37,666 nucleotides of DNA from Phaeoceros laevis. Lineage: Eukaryota; Anthocerotophyta; Anthocerotopsida; Notothyladales. This document shows positions 9,691 through 19,695 of this stretch, piece after piece. The notes below the pieces were generated by a model. The model did no database searches, was not told the DNA's origin, and saw nothing but the letters and a program-made list of their open reading frames with translations. Each line of letters begins with the position of its first letter. Positions within the stretch are counted from its first letter, which is position 1. The position numbers and the translations under genes are program-made. The DNA is taken from NCBI GenBank assembly GCA_049999765.1, contig JBNGIQ010009211.1, positions 1 through 37,666 of the forward strand, read 5' to 3'.

Positions 9691-10562
9691 CTTGATATGA
9701 GCCGGATGCGTTCCAATTGCAGCCATCACCTGAATGCCCAGCAAGTTTTATCTTAAAGCAGGAAGAAAGCCAAGTTGGGGATGCAATCACTAGCAATTCA
9801 CATGTCAGTAAAGCTAGTCCGAATGGCCAAGAGGGAATTAGTTACCGTTTCAAACCGTTCACCTCGAACATTTAGTCTTATAATCTGCATACCCTTGCGG
9901 ACACTTACACCTTGGTATGTCTCAAAATCATTGTAGACAATAGCACTTGTGGCTATCAGTTGATCCCCCACATCCACCAGTCCCGATTTGGAAGCGTTAC
10001 CATCTTCTACCAAGCCTCCTACAAAAATGTTTCCGGTCTTGTCCTCTTCCAGCACTATACCTAGCTCACAAACAATTTGGACGTCAGGGTAATGCTTCTC
10101 ACAAAGAGCTACTTGTAACTCGACCTATATCGGAAATTCACCTAAAGGCTTGCTCAGCTCAACTTTGATCCGGCTGCATCCGGGAGGCGGTAAATCAAGC
10201 CCTTGCGCAGTACTCCCTGAAGCTTGACCTGAATCAGCAATAGCTCTCAACACATAGTTCTGGTGTTGAAATTGAGGAACAGGCGACGGATGCTTGCGCA
10301 ATTGCCTCCCACCGCCTGCCTAACGAACATATGGTCGTTAACCACCACGAACACAGCAGACAACAGTGCTGATAGATTGTGCAAATCTAGAAGCACCGAG
10401 CATCCCCCACTTGAGGCAGGCAGGCAATGCCAGAAGTTCCACAACACCGCATGTGTAACAACCTACCGAATGAAGAGGAACCTGCGCTCTGTTCGACGGA
10501 AATGCCTGCGACGATGGACAGGTGAAGGACAGCGCCATAATGGACTGAGCTGCCATCGCCAT
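9691..10562 (-). CDS. Plastid-type PDZ-domain protein, last exon not identified
   Basis: Exons on the minus strand are 10562-10467, 10409-10346 (least certain), 10228-10142, 10060-9846 and 9729-9691; all phases agree. Exon 1 starts MAMAAQSIMALSFTCPSS, a Ser/Ala-rich, acid-poor segment typical of a chloroplast transit peptide. The core reads IKVELSKPLGIVLEEDKTGNIFV, then a glycine-rich turn and VGDQLIATSAIVYN, which is a PDZ fold (carboxylate loop PLGIVLEE, later VGDxLIATSA). It continues with VRKGMQIIRLNVRG and FETVMAAIGTHPAHIK. Length so far is about 167 residues. PDZ modules bind peptide C-termini; in plastids they occur in photosystem assembly factors and proteases, but no second domain is visible. 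The next gene (11336, plus) is divergent, so the roughly 870-bp interval may serve both. Confidence 0.7.
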
Positions 10563-11335
10563 GCCAGACCCAATTATCCGTCTCCCTCGGTTGACTCCCC
10601 AAGCATGCCCCTCCTGGTGCGAAAAAAGTTGGTGAGGTCGTTCACAATGAACAAGAATCCTGCCAGAATTGGTCAGGGAGAGGCATGGGTAAGGCCGCGT
10701 GGCAGTCCCAGACTGGCAAAAACATTCATCGTTCTGTGAACAATAAAGTAACGGAAAACCAAAATGTCATTATTAGGAAACGAACAAACGTTCGTCCTGC
10801 GAGTGTGGAGTCTTAGTGATGAAGGATTGCATTGTCTGATCCAACCACACGGGATGGCACTTGTGCGCAGACAATCTATTAATTTGGATCGTCCGAGGAC
10901 AAGAAGCTGAGGTCGTCAATATCCTCTCGTCAATGTTTAGCGCAACTAAAAGGGAGTTCAATTGCATCCTTGTCTCGACTTGCATCCGGGGAAAATTCCG
11001 GAGCTTGTCCCAAAGGGGTAAACAAGCTTGAGAGTGCGTTCTCTTCTTGTTGTTCTAGACGTAGCACCAATTCGCGCAATCAGTGAGCCTTGCCTGCTGC
11101 TGAGACAACGTTCAACTGGGAATGGAGCTCTCCTAGCTGAGCCCTAGGTCCCTCTTGCACCACCACCATAGGGCGGCGGCAGTACCTAGACTTTTCACCT
11201 TAGCTGGAGGATTTCATGGGGGCTACTCTCTTGGCCAAGGTGCAAACCCTACAGGTATTGATTTGAGGCTTTCCCTTCCTGCAGTTGGCCACTTATCGCA
11301 GATGATGGGGAGATTGGCGAACTTGCCCTCCGGCG
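10563..11335. promoter_or_regulatory. Divergent intergenic region, possible shared promoter
   Basis: It lies between the PDZ gene (minus) and the pseudouridine-phosphate glycosidase (plus) and carries no supported coding frame. A potential intron (acag/gtattg to cctgcag, about 11251-11283) lies just upstream of the glycosidase frame and may be in its 5' leader. Confidence 0.4.
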
Positions 11336-12487
11336 ATGGTGACACGGTGTGAGCATGTTCTAAAACTGAGTCTGGGTTGCAATTTCACCATCCGCGATGG
11401 CCAATCCAATCTCATTGTTGGGGTTTCAAGCATGAGACTACAGCCAGCTGCAATGAGGCCGGGGCCTGCTGCCAGCTCCAGGATAGCGGCTGTCAGCCGT
11501 CACATCGTGCCCTCTTACTGCTCGTCTCCAGCTCAGGCGGTGGCAGACAGGCTTGGTGTCCAGGTTGAGCCCAGCGTGTGGGACGCCCTCTCACAGGGCT
11601 GGCCCGTGGTGGCTCTGGAGTCCACCATCATCTCCCATGGCATGCCCTACCCTCAGAATCTCCATACTGCTCAGGAGGTTGAGAGGATAGTGCGGCAGCA
11701 AGGAGCCATCCCTGCCACCATAGCCATCCTAGGCGGGGTACCCAGGATCGGCCTCACGTCCTCCGAGCTTCAGCAGCTGGCAGAGCTGGGGACCAAGGCA
11801 GTGAAGACAGCCAGGAGGGATATCGCCCACGTCGTGGCCAAGGGCCTGGATGGAGCCACCACCGTTTCCGCCACCATGTTTTTCGCAGCCAAGGTCGGGA
11901 TTCCAGTCTTTGTCACAGGAGGAATAGGGGGTGTTCATAGGCAGGGCGAGACCACGATGGATGTATCCTCCGACCTCACAGAGATGGGCAGGACTCCGGT
12001 TGCCGTGGTCTCTGCAGGAGTGAAGTCCCTCCTGGACATCCCCCGGACTCTGGAGTATCTGGAGACACAAGGAGTGACAGTGGTGGCATATGGCACTGAC
12101 GAGTTCCCTGCCTTCTTCACCCGCAGGAGTGGGTGCCGGGCTCCCTGCAGAGCTGACAGCCCTGAGGAATGTGCAGCCATGATCCAGAGCGGGCTCAGGC
12201 TAGATTTGCAGAGTGGGATCCTGATAGGAGTGCCCATCCCCGAGCAGTATGCTGCCATGGCGGAGCCAGTGGAAGCTGCCATACAAGCAGCTCTGGCAGA
12301 AGCAGCTGAGCAGGGAATTGTAGGTAGCCATGTCACCCCCTACATGCTCAAGCGCGTGAACGAACTCACAGGAGGATCCTCTCTGGCTGCCAATATTGAG
12401 CTCGTCAAGAACAACGCTCGTGTGGGTGCACAGATTGCTGTCACACTTGCGCAGTTACAGAGACCTGGAGCAATTCAGTCTAGGTAG
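11336..12487 (+). CDS. PUMY: Pseudouridine-5'-phosphate glycosidase, single exon, PTS2-like N-terminus
   Basis: This enzyme splits pseudouridine-5'-phosphate into uracil and ribose-5-phosphate (PsuG/IndA family; plant name PUMY). The match runs the whole length: VVALESTIISHGMPYPQNL, GAIPATIAILGGVPRIGL, RRDIAHVVAKGLDGATTVSATM, VFVTGGIGGVHR, AGVKSLLDIPRTLEYLETQGV with the catalytic Lys, PAFFTRRSG, and TPYMLKRVNELTGG near the end. Frame length is 383 residues. Downstream Mets at residues 33 and 40 (11432, 11453) give 351 or 344 residues, closer to bacterial and plant relatives of about 310-330. Residues 49-57, RIAAVSRHI, fit the minor peroxisomal PTS2 pattern RIx5HI, and I recall the same pattern reported for the Arabidopsis relative. 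The later Mets place it about 10-25 residues from the N-terminus, as expected. No intron interrupts the frame. The start choice is uncertain. Confidence 0.92.
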   Translation: MVTRCEHVLKLSLGCNFTIRDGQSNLIVGVSSMRLQPAAMRPGPAASSRIAAVSRHIVPSYCSSPAQAVADRLGVQVEPSVWDALSQGWPVVALESTIISHGMPYPQNLHTAQEVERIVRQQGAIPATIAILGGVPRIGLTSSELQQLAELGTKAVKTARRDIAHVVAKGLDGATTVSATMFFAAKVGIPVFVTGGIGGVHRQGETTMDVSSDLTEMGRTPVAVVSAGVKSLLDIPRTLEYLETQGVTVVAYGTDEFPAFFTRRSGCRAPCRADSPEECAAMIQSGLRLDLQSGILIGVPIPEQYAAMAEPVEAAIQAALAEAAEQGIVGSHVTPYMLKRVNELTGGSSLAANIELVKNNARVGAQIAVTLAQLQRPGAIQSR

Positions 12488-12768
12488 CATTCAACATGGT
12501 ACATCACTCCCTGAAAACCCTCAGATGAAGACTAGCTTTTGAACATCAGCTTCACTTTTCAGCAAGGAAGCCGTCTTTTGTTGGTCATTGCATTATGGCG
12601 CCAAAAGCTCCAGCCTCTGGCAACTTTGCCCAGTTCATGATGGACTTCAATTAGGTCCGAAGGATGGGGCATTTCTCACCACATCAGTTGCTAGCTGCTG
12701 GGAGGAAATAGGGAGATCCATGGGAAGGTAGTGTAGAAGGTTCACAGAGTCGGGCTCCAGCTAGCAAC
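12488..12768. other. Short convergent intergenic region
   Basis: This holds the 3' ends of the glycosidase (plus) and the COMMD6-like gene (minus). No coding frame is supported and no clear polyadenylation pattern is visible. Confidence 0.5.
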
Positions 12769-13223
12769 TTAGAAGGAGCCATTTGCTGCCACTTGATCTA
12801 ATTCCTGCAGGGACCAGAGAATGTCGGTTTGATCTCAAGACTGTAGGGCTCAAGGCACAACAACCTCATGTGAAAGCATGTCCGTAAGGAGGAGGATCTA
12901 CCTTGCTGATTGCTTCTATCTGCGAGATCAAGGTGTCGAGCTGAGACTTGGTGTACTCTCCGATGATGACTTGGGGCTTATCTGAGGCATCTTCCTTCCC
13001 AGCGGAGAGGGAAAGCTCCAGCCGGAGCAGTGGCTTGTTGACGCTGGCCAGAGAATCGCTTGCCACAGCGTACTGTGTACAGCCGTCCCATACCCGTCAT
13101 TTCACTCATCACAGCAATGAATTCCGCTAGCTACTGCATCACCAAGGACAAGCCAACAACTATAACCTTGAGCTTCCAGTCGAAGTCCACCAGAACAGGA
13201 GCGTCAGCCTCCTTGCAGCTCAT
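12769..13223 (-). CDS. COMMD6: COMMD6-like COMM-domain protein, 3 exons, 87 aa
   Basis: Exons are 13223-13167, 13072-12902 and 12804-12769, with matching phases and GT-AG borders (last exon less certain). Exon 1 ends LVDFDWKLK and exon 2 starts YAVASDSLASVNKPLLRLEL. This matches the LVDFxWKLxxAVSSD start of the COMM domain, and the region ends with EYTKSQLDTLISQIEAISK, the usual C-terminal helix. The whole protein is little more than the COMM domain. That is characteristic of COMMD6 (human protein 85 aa) as opposed to the longer COMMD1-10 members with an HN domain. COMMD proteins form the ring of the Commander/CCC endosomal recycling complex. A telobox-like AAACCCTAA lies about 70 bp upstream of the start (13292-13300). 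An upstream non-coding exon is possible (acceptor ttgcag just before the ATG). Confidence 0.75.
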
Positions 13224-15387
13224 CTTGCCTGCAAATTATGTCCGCATGCAGCACTCTTGAGACGAAAAATAGGACCATGAAACACGGGAACAAACCCTAA
13301 ACTGGTACTAGACCACATAGACAACATGTGGAACATCCGTCTGGGAAGAACTCAAGCCCATGGTAGTTGTGCTATGACAACCCAATTTTGTTGTCTTCTT
13401 GGGAGAATGGCATAAGATAATCAGCACACATGTCTGGTGTATCCGAAAGGTGGTGGGAGGACTTCAAACTTCAAATCTAGGTTCAGGTGAAACGATGGCA
13501 AGGAAATTCTCCCAGTACTGTACATATTCGTTTGTAGTCTACTGCTACTCCCAGTCTGACAAGGAGAGCTGGAGGCGGGTCTTCTTTTCTATTTTTGGCA
13601 GGCCGGCTGTTCAGGGTTATTAGGAGGACGGAAAAAGCAGCTTCTGACAGTCGTGCCAGACAAGATGGATGTGGGCAGGCAGTGCCAGGCACAGAGGGGC
13701 CACAACTTTTCAGCAACAGTCAGACTGATCGGCACAAAAATCGTCCTTGGTCACCTGCTTCAAGGTCCAAAGTCAGGGGTGGCATGTGAGGTACAGTGTC
13801 AGCATGGACATGCATGCATCAGGCAACCGCATTCAAATTGTTACAACGGTTTTCCCAGAGTCTTTCAAAAACAAAAAGGAACAGCCATGATGGAAAGAGG
13901 AAAAGGGCAGGAAGATTTTTACCCAAGTCTACTTGAGTGAAAAGTGAACGGCATCGAATCAGATTCCAAAAGCCGGCAGGGCAGCAAGCAAGTGATGCCG
14001 ATGCCTACGACCCAGTTCCGGAGTGGAGTGGCCTCTCCCCCCAGAAGCAGCAGGGGTCTGCAGTCATCATGCTGACAGAAGAAGTATGATGGGAACATAT
14101 GTAGTCAGTGCGTCTATCTGTCGCCATGTCGACAGATGATGAAGAAAGAAGAGTGAAGTACAGGAATGTTACGAGGCTTGCTTCACATGGAGCCGTGAGC
14201 AGCACCAGCCTTCCACAGAGCACGGCCTAGCAAATGAGGTTCATATGATTACCCCTGCTACTACTGCTACCGCAGTGGCATCCACCACACTACGTGCATT
14301 TTTGGGTGCCTCAAACAAGGACACCCCAATGAGCCCCACCTCTCTCACCCTCGGGCTTGCTGTCATCAGGACACACAAGACGACACGACACAGATGAAGG
14401 AGGACCGTGGGTGCAAGGAGGGAGGGACAACGATAGAGACGATACCATTCACTAAGTGCAGTCAACCAGGCCGGCTTCCCGGCAGAAAAATCGCAGGGAT
14501 TGCCAGGCAAACTGTAGGTCAACATCCTTGTTGGTTTTTCTTAGAAGATGATTGGAACAGAGCCAATATGATCTTGTTCGACAACACGCAGCAACGCTGC
14601 TAATGAGTCCCAGATCATCAACAGCCCTGTCATCTTCTTTCTTTGCTACAACAAAATCTTCGGCACTAAGTATTCATCCAGTCTAATTTGGATACTACCT
14701 AGGCATGCCAGTGCCTCCAGCAATGCCATTCATTCCTTCATGCAAACTACTTGTCTGGCCCATTTGATTTGAAGAACAAGGAAACAGCCATCTCTGAGGC
14801 TGTCACAAAGGCGATGATGTCGGCGAATACAAGAAAACAGGATCTACTTTGGGTGGGAAGGGGTCACAGAGGATTGTTAGCAGCTGAGAGTGGGTAGGTT
14901 CAGTCAGGGCCACAGCTAGTGCAGCCTCTCTGCTTGCACAAACCTTCTAGGTCAGCTGGATGGTCCTGAGGCGATGGAACTGTTTGCCAAAAAAAACTGT
15001 CCAACACTCAACCTAGGACCACACAAGGGACATGGAAGGCTGGGCAGACACAGGCATGTTATCACCTACTCTGTTGTAAGGGAATCTAGATTGCAGCACG
15101 GGAAATGTACAAGAGATGGAGCTCTTCAACAACTGTGCTGGCATGGGGAGTTTGCTGTTTTTCCAGAGCACCTTGGATGAAGGAAAAAATCTCTGTCACA
15201 TCACTTACCACTGCTCAAAACTACTCCATCAGATCAGCTGAAAAGCGCCAGGAAGCTGTGCCATGGGGATGGAAAGGCCGGATGAGCGGCTCTGCTGGGC
15301 GCTGGCGAGTGGTACTAGGCTGTGGATCAAAGAAAGCGGCCCAGGTAGGATTGGTCGGCAGGACCAAAACTACTATGAATGAGAGGA
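13224..15387. other. Intergenic region and probable GLK 3' region
   Basis: No supported gene on either strand. The part nearest 15387 is likely the 3' untranslated region of GLK. The 13224-13400 part is the probable promoter of the COMMD6-like gene. Frames here are short and low in information. Confidence 0.5.
13292..13300 (-). promoter_or_regulatory. Telobox-like motif AAACCCTAA
   Basis: AAACCCTAA on the plus strand, TTAGGGTTT in the direction of the COMMD6-like gene, about 70 bp before its ATG. Teloboxes are common in promoters of plant growth and translation genes; function here is inferred. Confidence 0.45.
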
Positions 15388-17909
15388 CTATCGAGAGGCA
15401 GGAGGAGGAACAGAGTTGATGCCCTGTCTTTGGAGCTCTGCCATTACACTGTCCATGGATGGAGGCTTGAGACCCAAGGGTAGTGGAGTGTAAGGATTGG
15501 ACAGTGCCTCACTGATAGCCGCATCCAGCAGTTCTTTTGGCTGCGAGACAGAAAGAAAAGTCGCCAGTCAGGACATGTCACCATGGCTGCAACCAGTTAA
15601 TCTCAAGCTTCCTTTCGGCAGCTTCATAATGCTGAAGACAAGAGAAGCAGTTGAGCAGGCTTACAGGATGAAAATCATGAGGTTTGCTGCTTGCTGCGGC
15701 TCCTGCAGCAACAGCAACATCGGTATCTCCTGAGGTTGTAGGATACATTGGAACTGGCATAGACTCATCGGCGAAATACCCCTCTCCACACAAAGTTGGA
15801 GCAGTCATGTGTGGCATGGCAGGCACCGCTGTCATTGGATATCTCTGCAAAATAGTCCACTCGGAACCCTGAGAATCCTCAAACAACAAGCTAGACGACC
15901 GCCTTCAAGTGGAACATTCTCTCACAGCATCCGGGGTACTCTGTAAACAACATACCATCATGGGCTGTGGATAGCAAGGTGTGCCTAGAGCAGGAGTGCC
16001 ATGCGTCCAAGCTTCTTGGCCATAAGCCTGCACAATTAAGTCCACCTTCAGAGCAAGCAACGCACAGCTGCATTCTAGTCTTCTCCAAATATCACTCGGC
16101 TTTCACATACCGTGCCATTGCGCATCAGTGCTTTCACGATTGCTATCACAGACTACTCAACCTGGACTTGGTAATATTGACGTGTGCAAGGCTATCTATT
16201 CAGAAAGTCCCTCTCACTCCGAGCAAGACAAAGAGATGCAGTGACTCCAGGAGAGACAAGCCAAGTTTTTTCGAGGTGAGGAGTTAGACATTACCACGGG
16301 ATGCTGCCAGTAAGTCCCGTCAGGTGCTTGCCAAGCTGTGGGGGCAGCCATTTGCGGCTGCTGCCACATGTGCATGGTAGAGTGGTCGACAGTGGGATGG
16401 CCCCAAACATGAAGCGGAGCAATTGGAGTTGGGTGTGGCCCAGGGTGAGGCTGGATAGGTGTTAGCCCCATAGGCGGTCTGGGCTGAATTGGGGTTGGTG
16501 TGCCGTGGTGCGCACCGACCCAAGCAGTCCCATCTCGCCTGCTCCTGGTCCAAGAAGTTGGATCAATGGGGCGCCGATGATGCCAGGTAGCTGCTTCGGC
16601 CTCCCTTGCAAGCAGGTGCCGCCTATGCGACCGATATTTCTGCGCGACACAACGAGACTCTCGGTTACTAAAACACCAGAAGCATCTCAACAGTACGAGA
16701 GGGGAAGCTACTGTGGCAGATACAAAACAGTAGCTTTCCGGATCCCTCTCCTTGACAGACCTGTAGGTGGCTGGCAATGTTGTGCCGCGTGAGACATTGC
16801 ACTCCCATAAGCTCCAGGATTCGGGACGGAATAGCTTTCTCCACCCCCAGTTGCTCTACAGCCTGTACAAACCTCCTGTGAAGCTCCGGAGTCCAGTCCA
16901 CCTGCACACGCACGTGCGTGAAGATGAGCCCACGGCTACGAAAACAGCAACCTACCTGTAGGCCGTCCGACTGCGATCCACCTACGGGAGTACTAGAGGA
17001 AGCAGCGTCTGCTGGCTGGCAGGCGGGAGACCTTCTCACCTTCACTTTCCTCCTGCTGGAGGTGCCATTCTTGCTGTTCTTGCTGGGCTGATCTAGGCTG
17101 GACTGGCTCGCCTGCTCCGCCTTGGCCTTGTCCACAGGCCTGCTACAGGCCTCGGAGGCTTCGGTGACCACGGAGGACTGTTTGGAGGAGCACAGGGAGG
17201 ACTCCCGGTCCATGGACTCCTCCTCCACCTTGGCAACCTCTGCCAGCAGGAGCGCCTCCTCCTCCCCTATCTCGCCGTCGTGCACCTCCCCAGCATCCAG
17301 CGCTTCCACGGTCCCCATGTCCAGCATGGAGTCGGGCAGCCTAAGCGCATTGAGGATGCCGGGGTGCAGGTCCCCGTCCAGCGGGTCGTCATTGAGCACA
17401 ATGCCCGGACTTCCCAGCCGCAGCTCGTCGTACAAATTGTCATCCTCCAGCTCCAGCTTGATGCAGGCCCGTTCGTCCTCGTCGAATTTCATAGCGCAGG
17501 AGCTGAGTTTCAAATCCACACAGCTGAAGGAGTGAAGGTCATCCAGTTCCAGCTTCACCATGGGGAATGCGTGGTCCCCGGGGTGCCTGGCGAAGTCAAC
17601 GAGGTGCTCCTCGTCCCTCAGGTAGAGCGACTCCACATTGTCCTCCAGCATGGGGGTGCAGGACATCATCTGGTGGCCGTGCCCCTGCTCCACGGCAGGC
17701 GGGGGCAGCCTCTCCATGCTGTCCAAGTCCGCGCCATCTAGGCTGTCCAGACCTAGCAATTCCCCGCCACTGGGAGACGACACAAGGCCTGCCAATGTGG
17801 AATTCCCTTCCAAATCTTCCTCGAAGGCCTCCAGCTCCGTCTTGACCGCCCCTTCCCCCGCCAATGCCGGATGATGCTGCTGCTGGGAATGCTCCACCCT
17901 GGAATCCAT
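15388..17909 (-). CDS. GLK: GOLDEN2-LIKE (GLK) GARP/Myb transcription factor, 6 exons, 586 aa
   Basis: GLK activates nuclear genes for chlorophyll synthesis and light harvesting and drives chloroplast development. Exons are 17909-17040, 16901-16761, 16639-16295, 16027-15956, 15844-15665 and 15540-15388; every junction is GT-AG and in phase. Exon 1 (290 aa, start [11 protein letters not shown]) is acidic and ends SRRKVK. The splice joins this to [19 protein letters not shown], restoring the family [14 protein letters not shown] motif. The single Myb-like GARP helix set runs to [11 protein letters not shown], then [17 protein letters not shown] Pro/His/Trp-rich linker ([28 protein letters not shown]) follows. 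The last exon encodes the C-terminal GCT box with [26 protein letters not shown] and [13 protein letters not shown] at 17954 extends the frame upstream, but the ATG at 17909 is the credible start. Intron 1 (138 bp) is stop-free and frame-preserving. Two assembly gaps lie just upstream. Confidence 0.95.
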
Positions 17910-18017
17910 CCCCTTCCCGCATGCGCAGCTCAGGCTCCGGCTCCAGCTCCACACCGCTAGAGCTCACACCACTCCCCTGAGTTCCCTCCCTCCCTCCCTC
18001 TGCTCCAATGCGCCGCG

Positions 18018-18117
18018 NNNNNNNNNNNNNNNNNNNNNNNNNNNNNNNNNNNNNNNNNNNNNNNNNNNNNNNNNNNNNNNNNNNNNNNNNNNNNNNNNNN
18101 NNNNNNNNNNNNNNNNN
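18018..18117. other. Assembly gap, 100 N
   Basis: Exactly 100 unknown bases, a conventional placeholder for a gap of unknown size, about 110 bp upstream of the GLK ATG. Leader or promoter sequence of GLK may be missing. Confidence 0.98.
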
Positions 18118-18269
18118 CGCCGGCCTCCCGGCCTGGCCTCACCAAGCCATCTCCGCCTCCACCGCCCCCCGGTTTTCGGGAGATGCGCCTGCCACCGGCG
18201 CCACAGCTCGCACCTGCAGCGGAGGAAAAGCTACCCCTGACCTTCCTGCCATCGCCTCCTCAGGCCTAG

Positions 18270-18279
18270 NNNNNNNNNN
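18270..18279. other. Assembly gap, 10 N
   Basis: Ten unknown bases in GC-rich sequence upstream of GLK. Confidence 0.98.
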
Positions 18280-19058
18280 CCGCATTGGCAATGCGCAACG
18301 GCTCAGCTTTGCGCGGTGCAGCGCAGCGCAAGCAGGCAAGCAAGTGGCTCCCTGCCGCCCGGAGGCGATGGGGGACCGTCAGGCTGGCCTGAGGGGAAGG
18401 GGGGGGGAATGATGGCCTTGCAGCTATCTACCGTAGCAGGCTACAGGCCTGACCTTGAGCTGCTGCCGCTGCTGCTACCGCGCCTAAGGAACTCGAGAGC
18501 TCGGCTGGCCTTGCCTGGCTGGAAGCAACAGAGAGTGCACTCATCAGTCAGGCCGCCATGGCCAGCAAGCAGCCAAGCAGGGAAGGAAGGTTGGTAGCCA
18601 TTCGGTAGAGACTGGCGTCTATTTTGTTTGGCCTGTATCTAAATTTTCTCGCGTCCCGGAATGTCGATCCGCGGCTGCGCCAATAGCGGGGCCGGCACTT
18701 GCTATCGCCGGTGCCCGCCGACCACGCGCTAACTTTCATCCCCCCTTTTCCTCGGTTGCTATTTTTTCATTTTTCACCTCTGTTACTATCCAATATCCAG
18801 CCTCCTCCTGTTGTCGCCCTTTCGACATGCTGCTCGACACATCTATTTTCAATGCCCCCTTTCCACCTACATTTCCATGTCTCGGTAGCTAGCTATCATC
18901 CTCCCACGCCTTGTCCATGTCCGGGACAAAGACATCCACACACGACATGGAGTACACCCTTGGATAGGACACATCAAAAATATAAAGGGCTCGCCTTTGG
19001 GGTTGGCACCTTTTGGCAGAGAACCCACTGCCCATAAACAAACATAGGAGGAACCGAC

Positions 19059-19108
19059 TACACATATTTGCCAAGTACATCAACTACATATATTTGCCAA
19101 GTACATCA
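19059..19108. repeat. 27-bp direct duplication
   Basis: catatttgccaagtacatca occurs twice with near-identical flanks, spaced 27 bp, in intergenic DNA. Confidence 0.75.
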
Positions 19109-19643
19109 CATACTCTTAAATGCGCTAATAGCTATCTAGCTTGTTCAAAGGACATAGGTATCATTTCTTTGCTCGTGAATACCTCCTTCCTCCTTTTTGC
19201 AGAGGCCATGCAAAGTCTACTTGTAGCCATAGGACAGACAACTTGTTTGGTGAATTAAAGCATGTCTCCTAGAAGAGGTACCCCAAGGACCAAATGTGCT
19301 CTCACTTGACTCCCTTGTCTTCAATCACATCCTATCTCATTTCAACCTTACTATATGTTCTACTTGAACCAAAGCAAGCCCAATTTCAATATTAATTAAG
19401 AAAAAGGGCATTAAGCGGCATTAAGCACTCACTTGCCTGGCCATAGACTTGCTTTTCTTTTGCAATGAGAAGGATATGTAGAAGACAAGAAAAGCATTTG
19501 AATGAAAGAGTTAGTTTTGGTCTGGTTACATAACATGCCAAATGCTTGCATGTGCAGTTGCATGTGAAAGTTCGAATGTACTTGATGTGTAAACATGTGT
19601 CGATCATTATGCCGTACGCATGGATGCATGTATCGATGTATGT

Positions 19644-19695
19644 GTGGTGGTGGTGGTGTTGGCGTGGTGGTGGACCTGGTGGTGGTGGTGGTGGC
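19644..19695. repeat. GGT microsatellite
   Basis: An interrupted run of ggt triplets (tggtggtggtggtgttggcg, then a second run). Only a simple repeat is visible. Confidence 0.9.

Noticed and set aside
17122-17741. Ser-rich open frames on the plus strand
   Set aside because: They are antisense to GLK exon 1, whose minus frame is strongly supported by family motifs and splicing.
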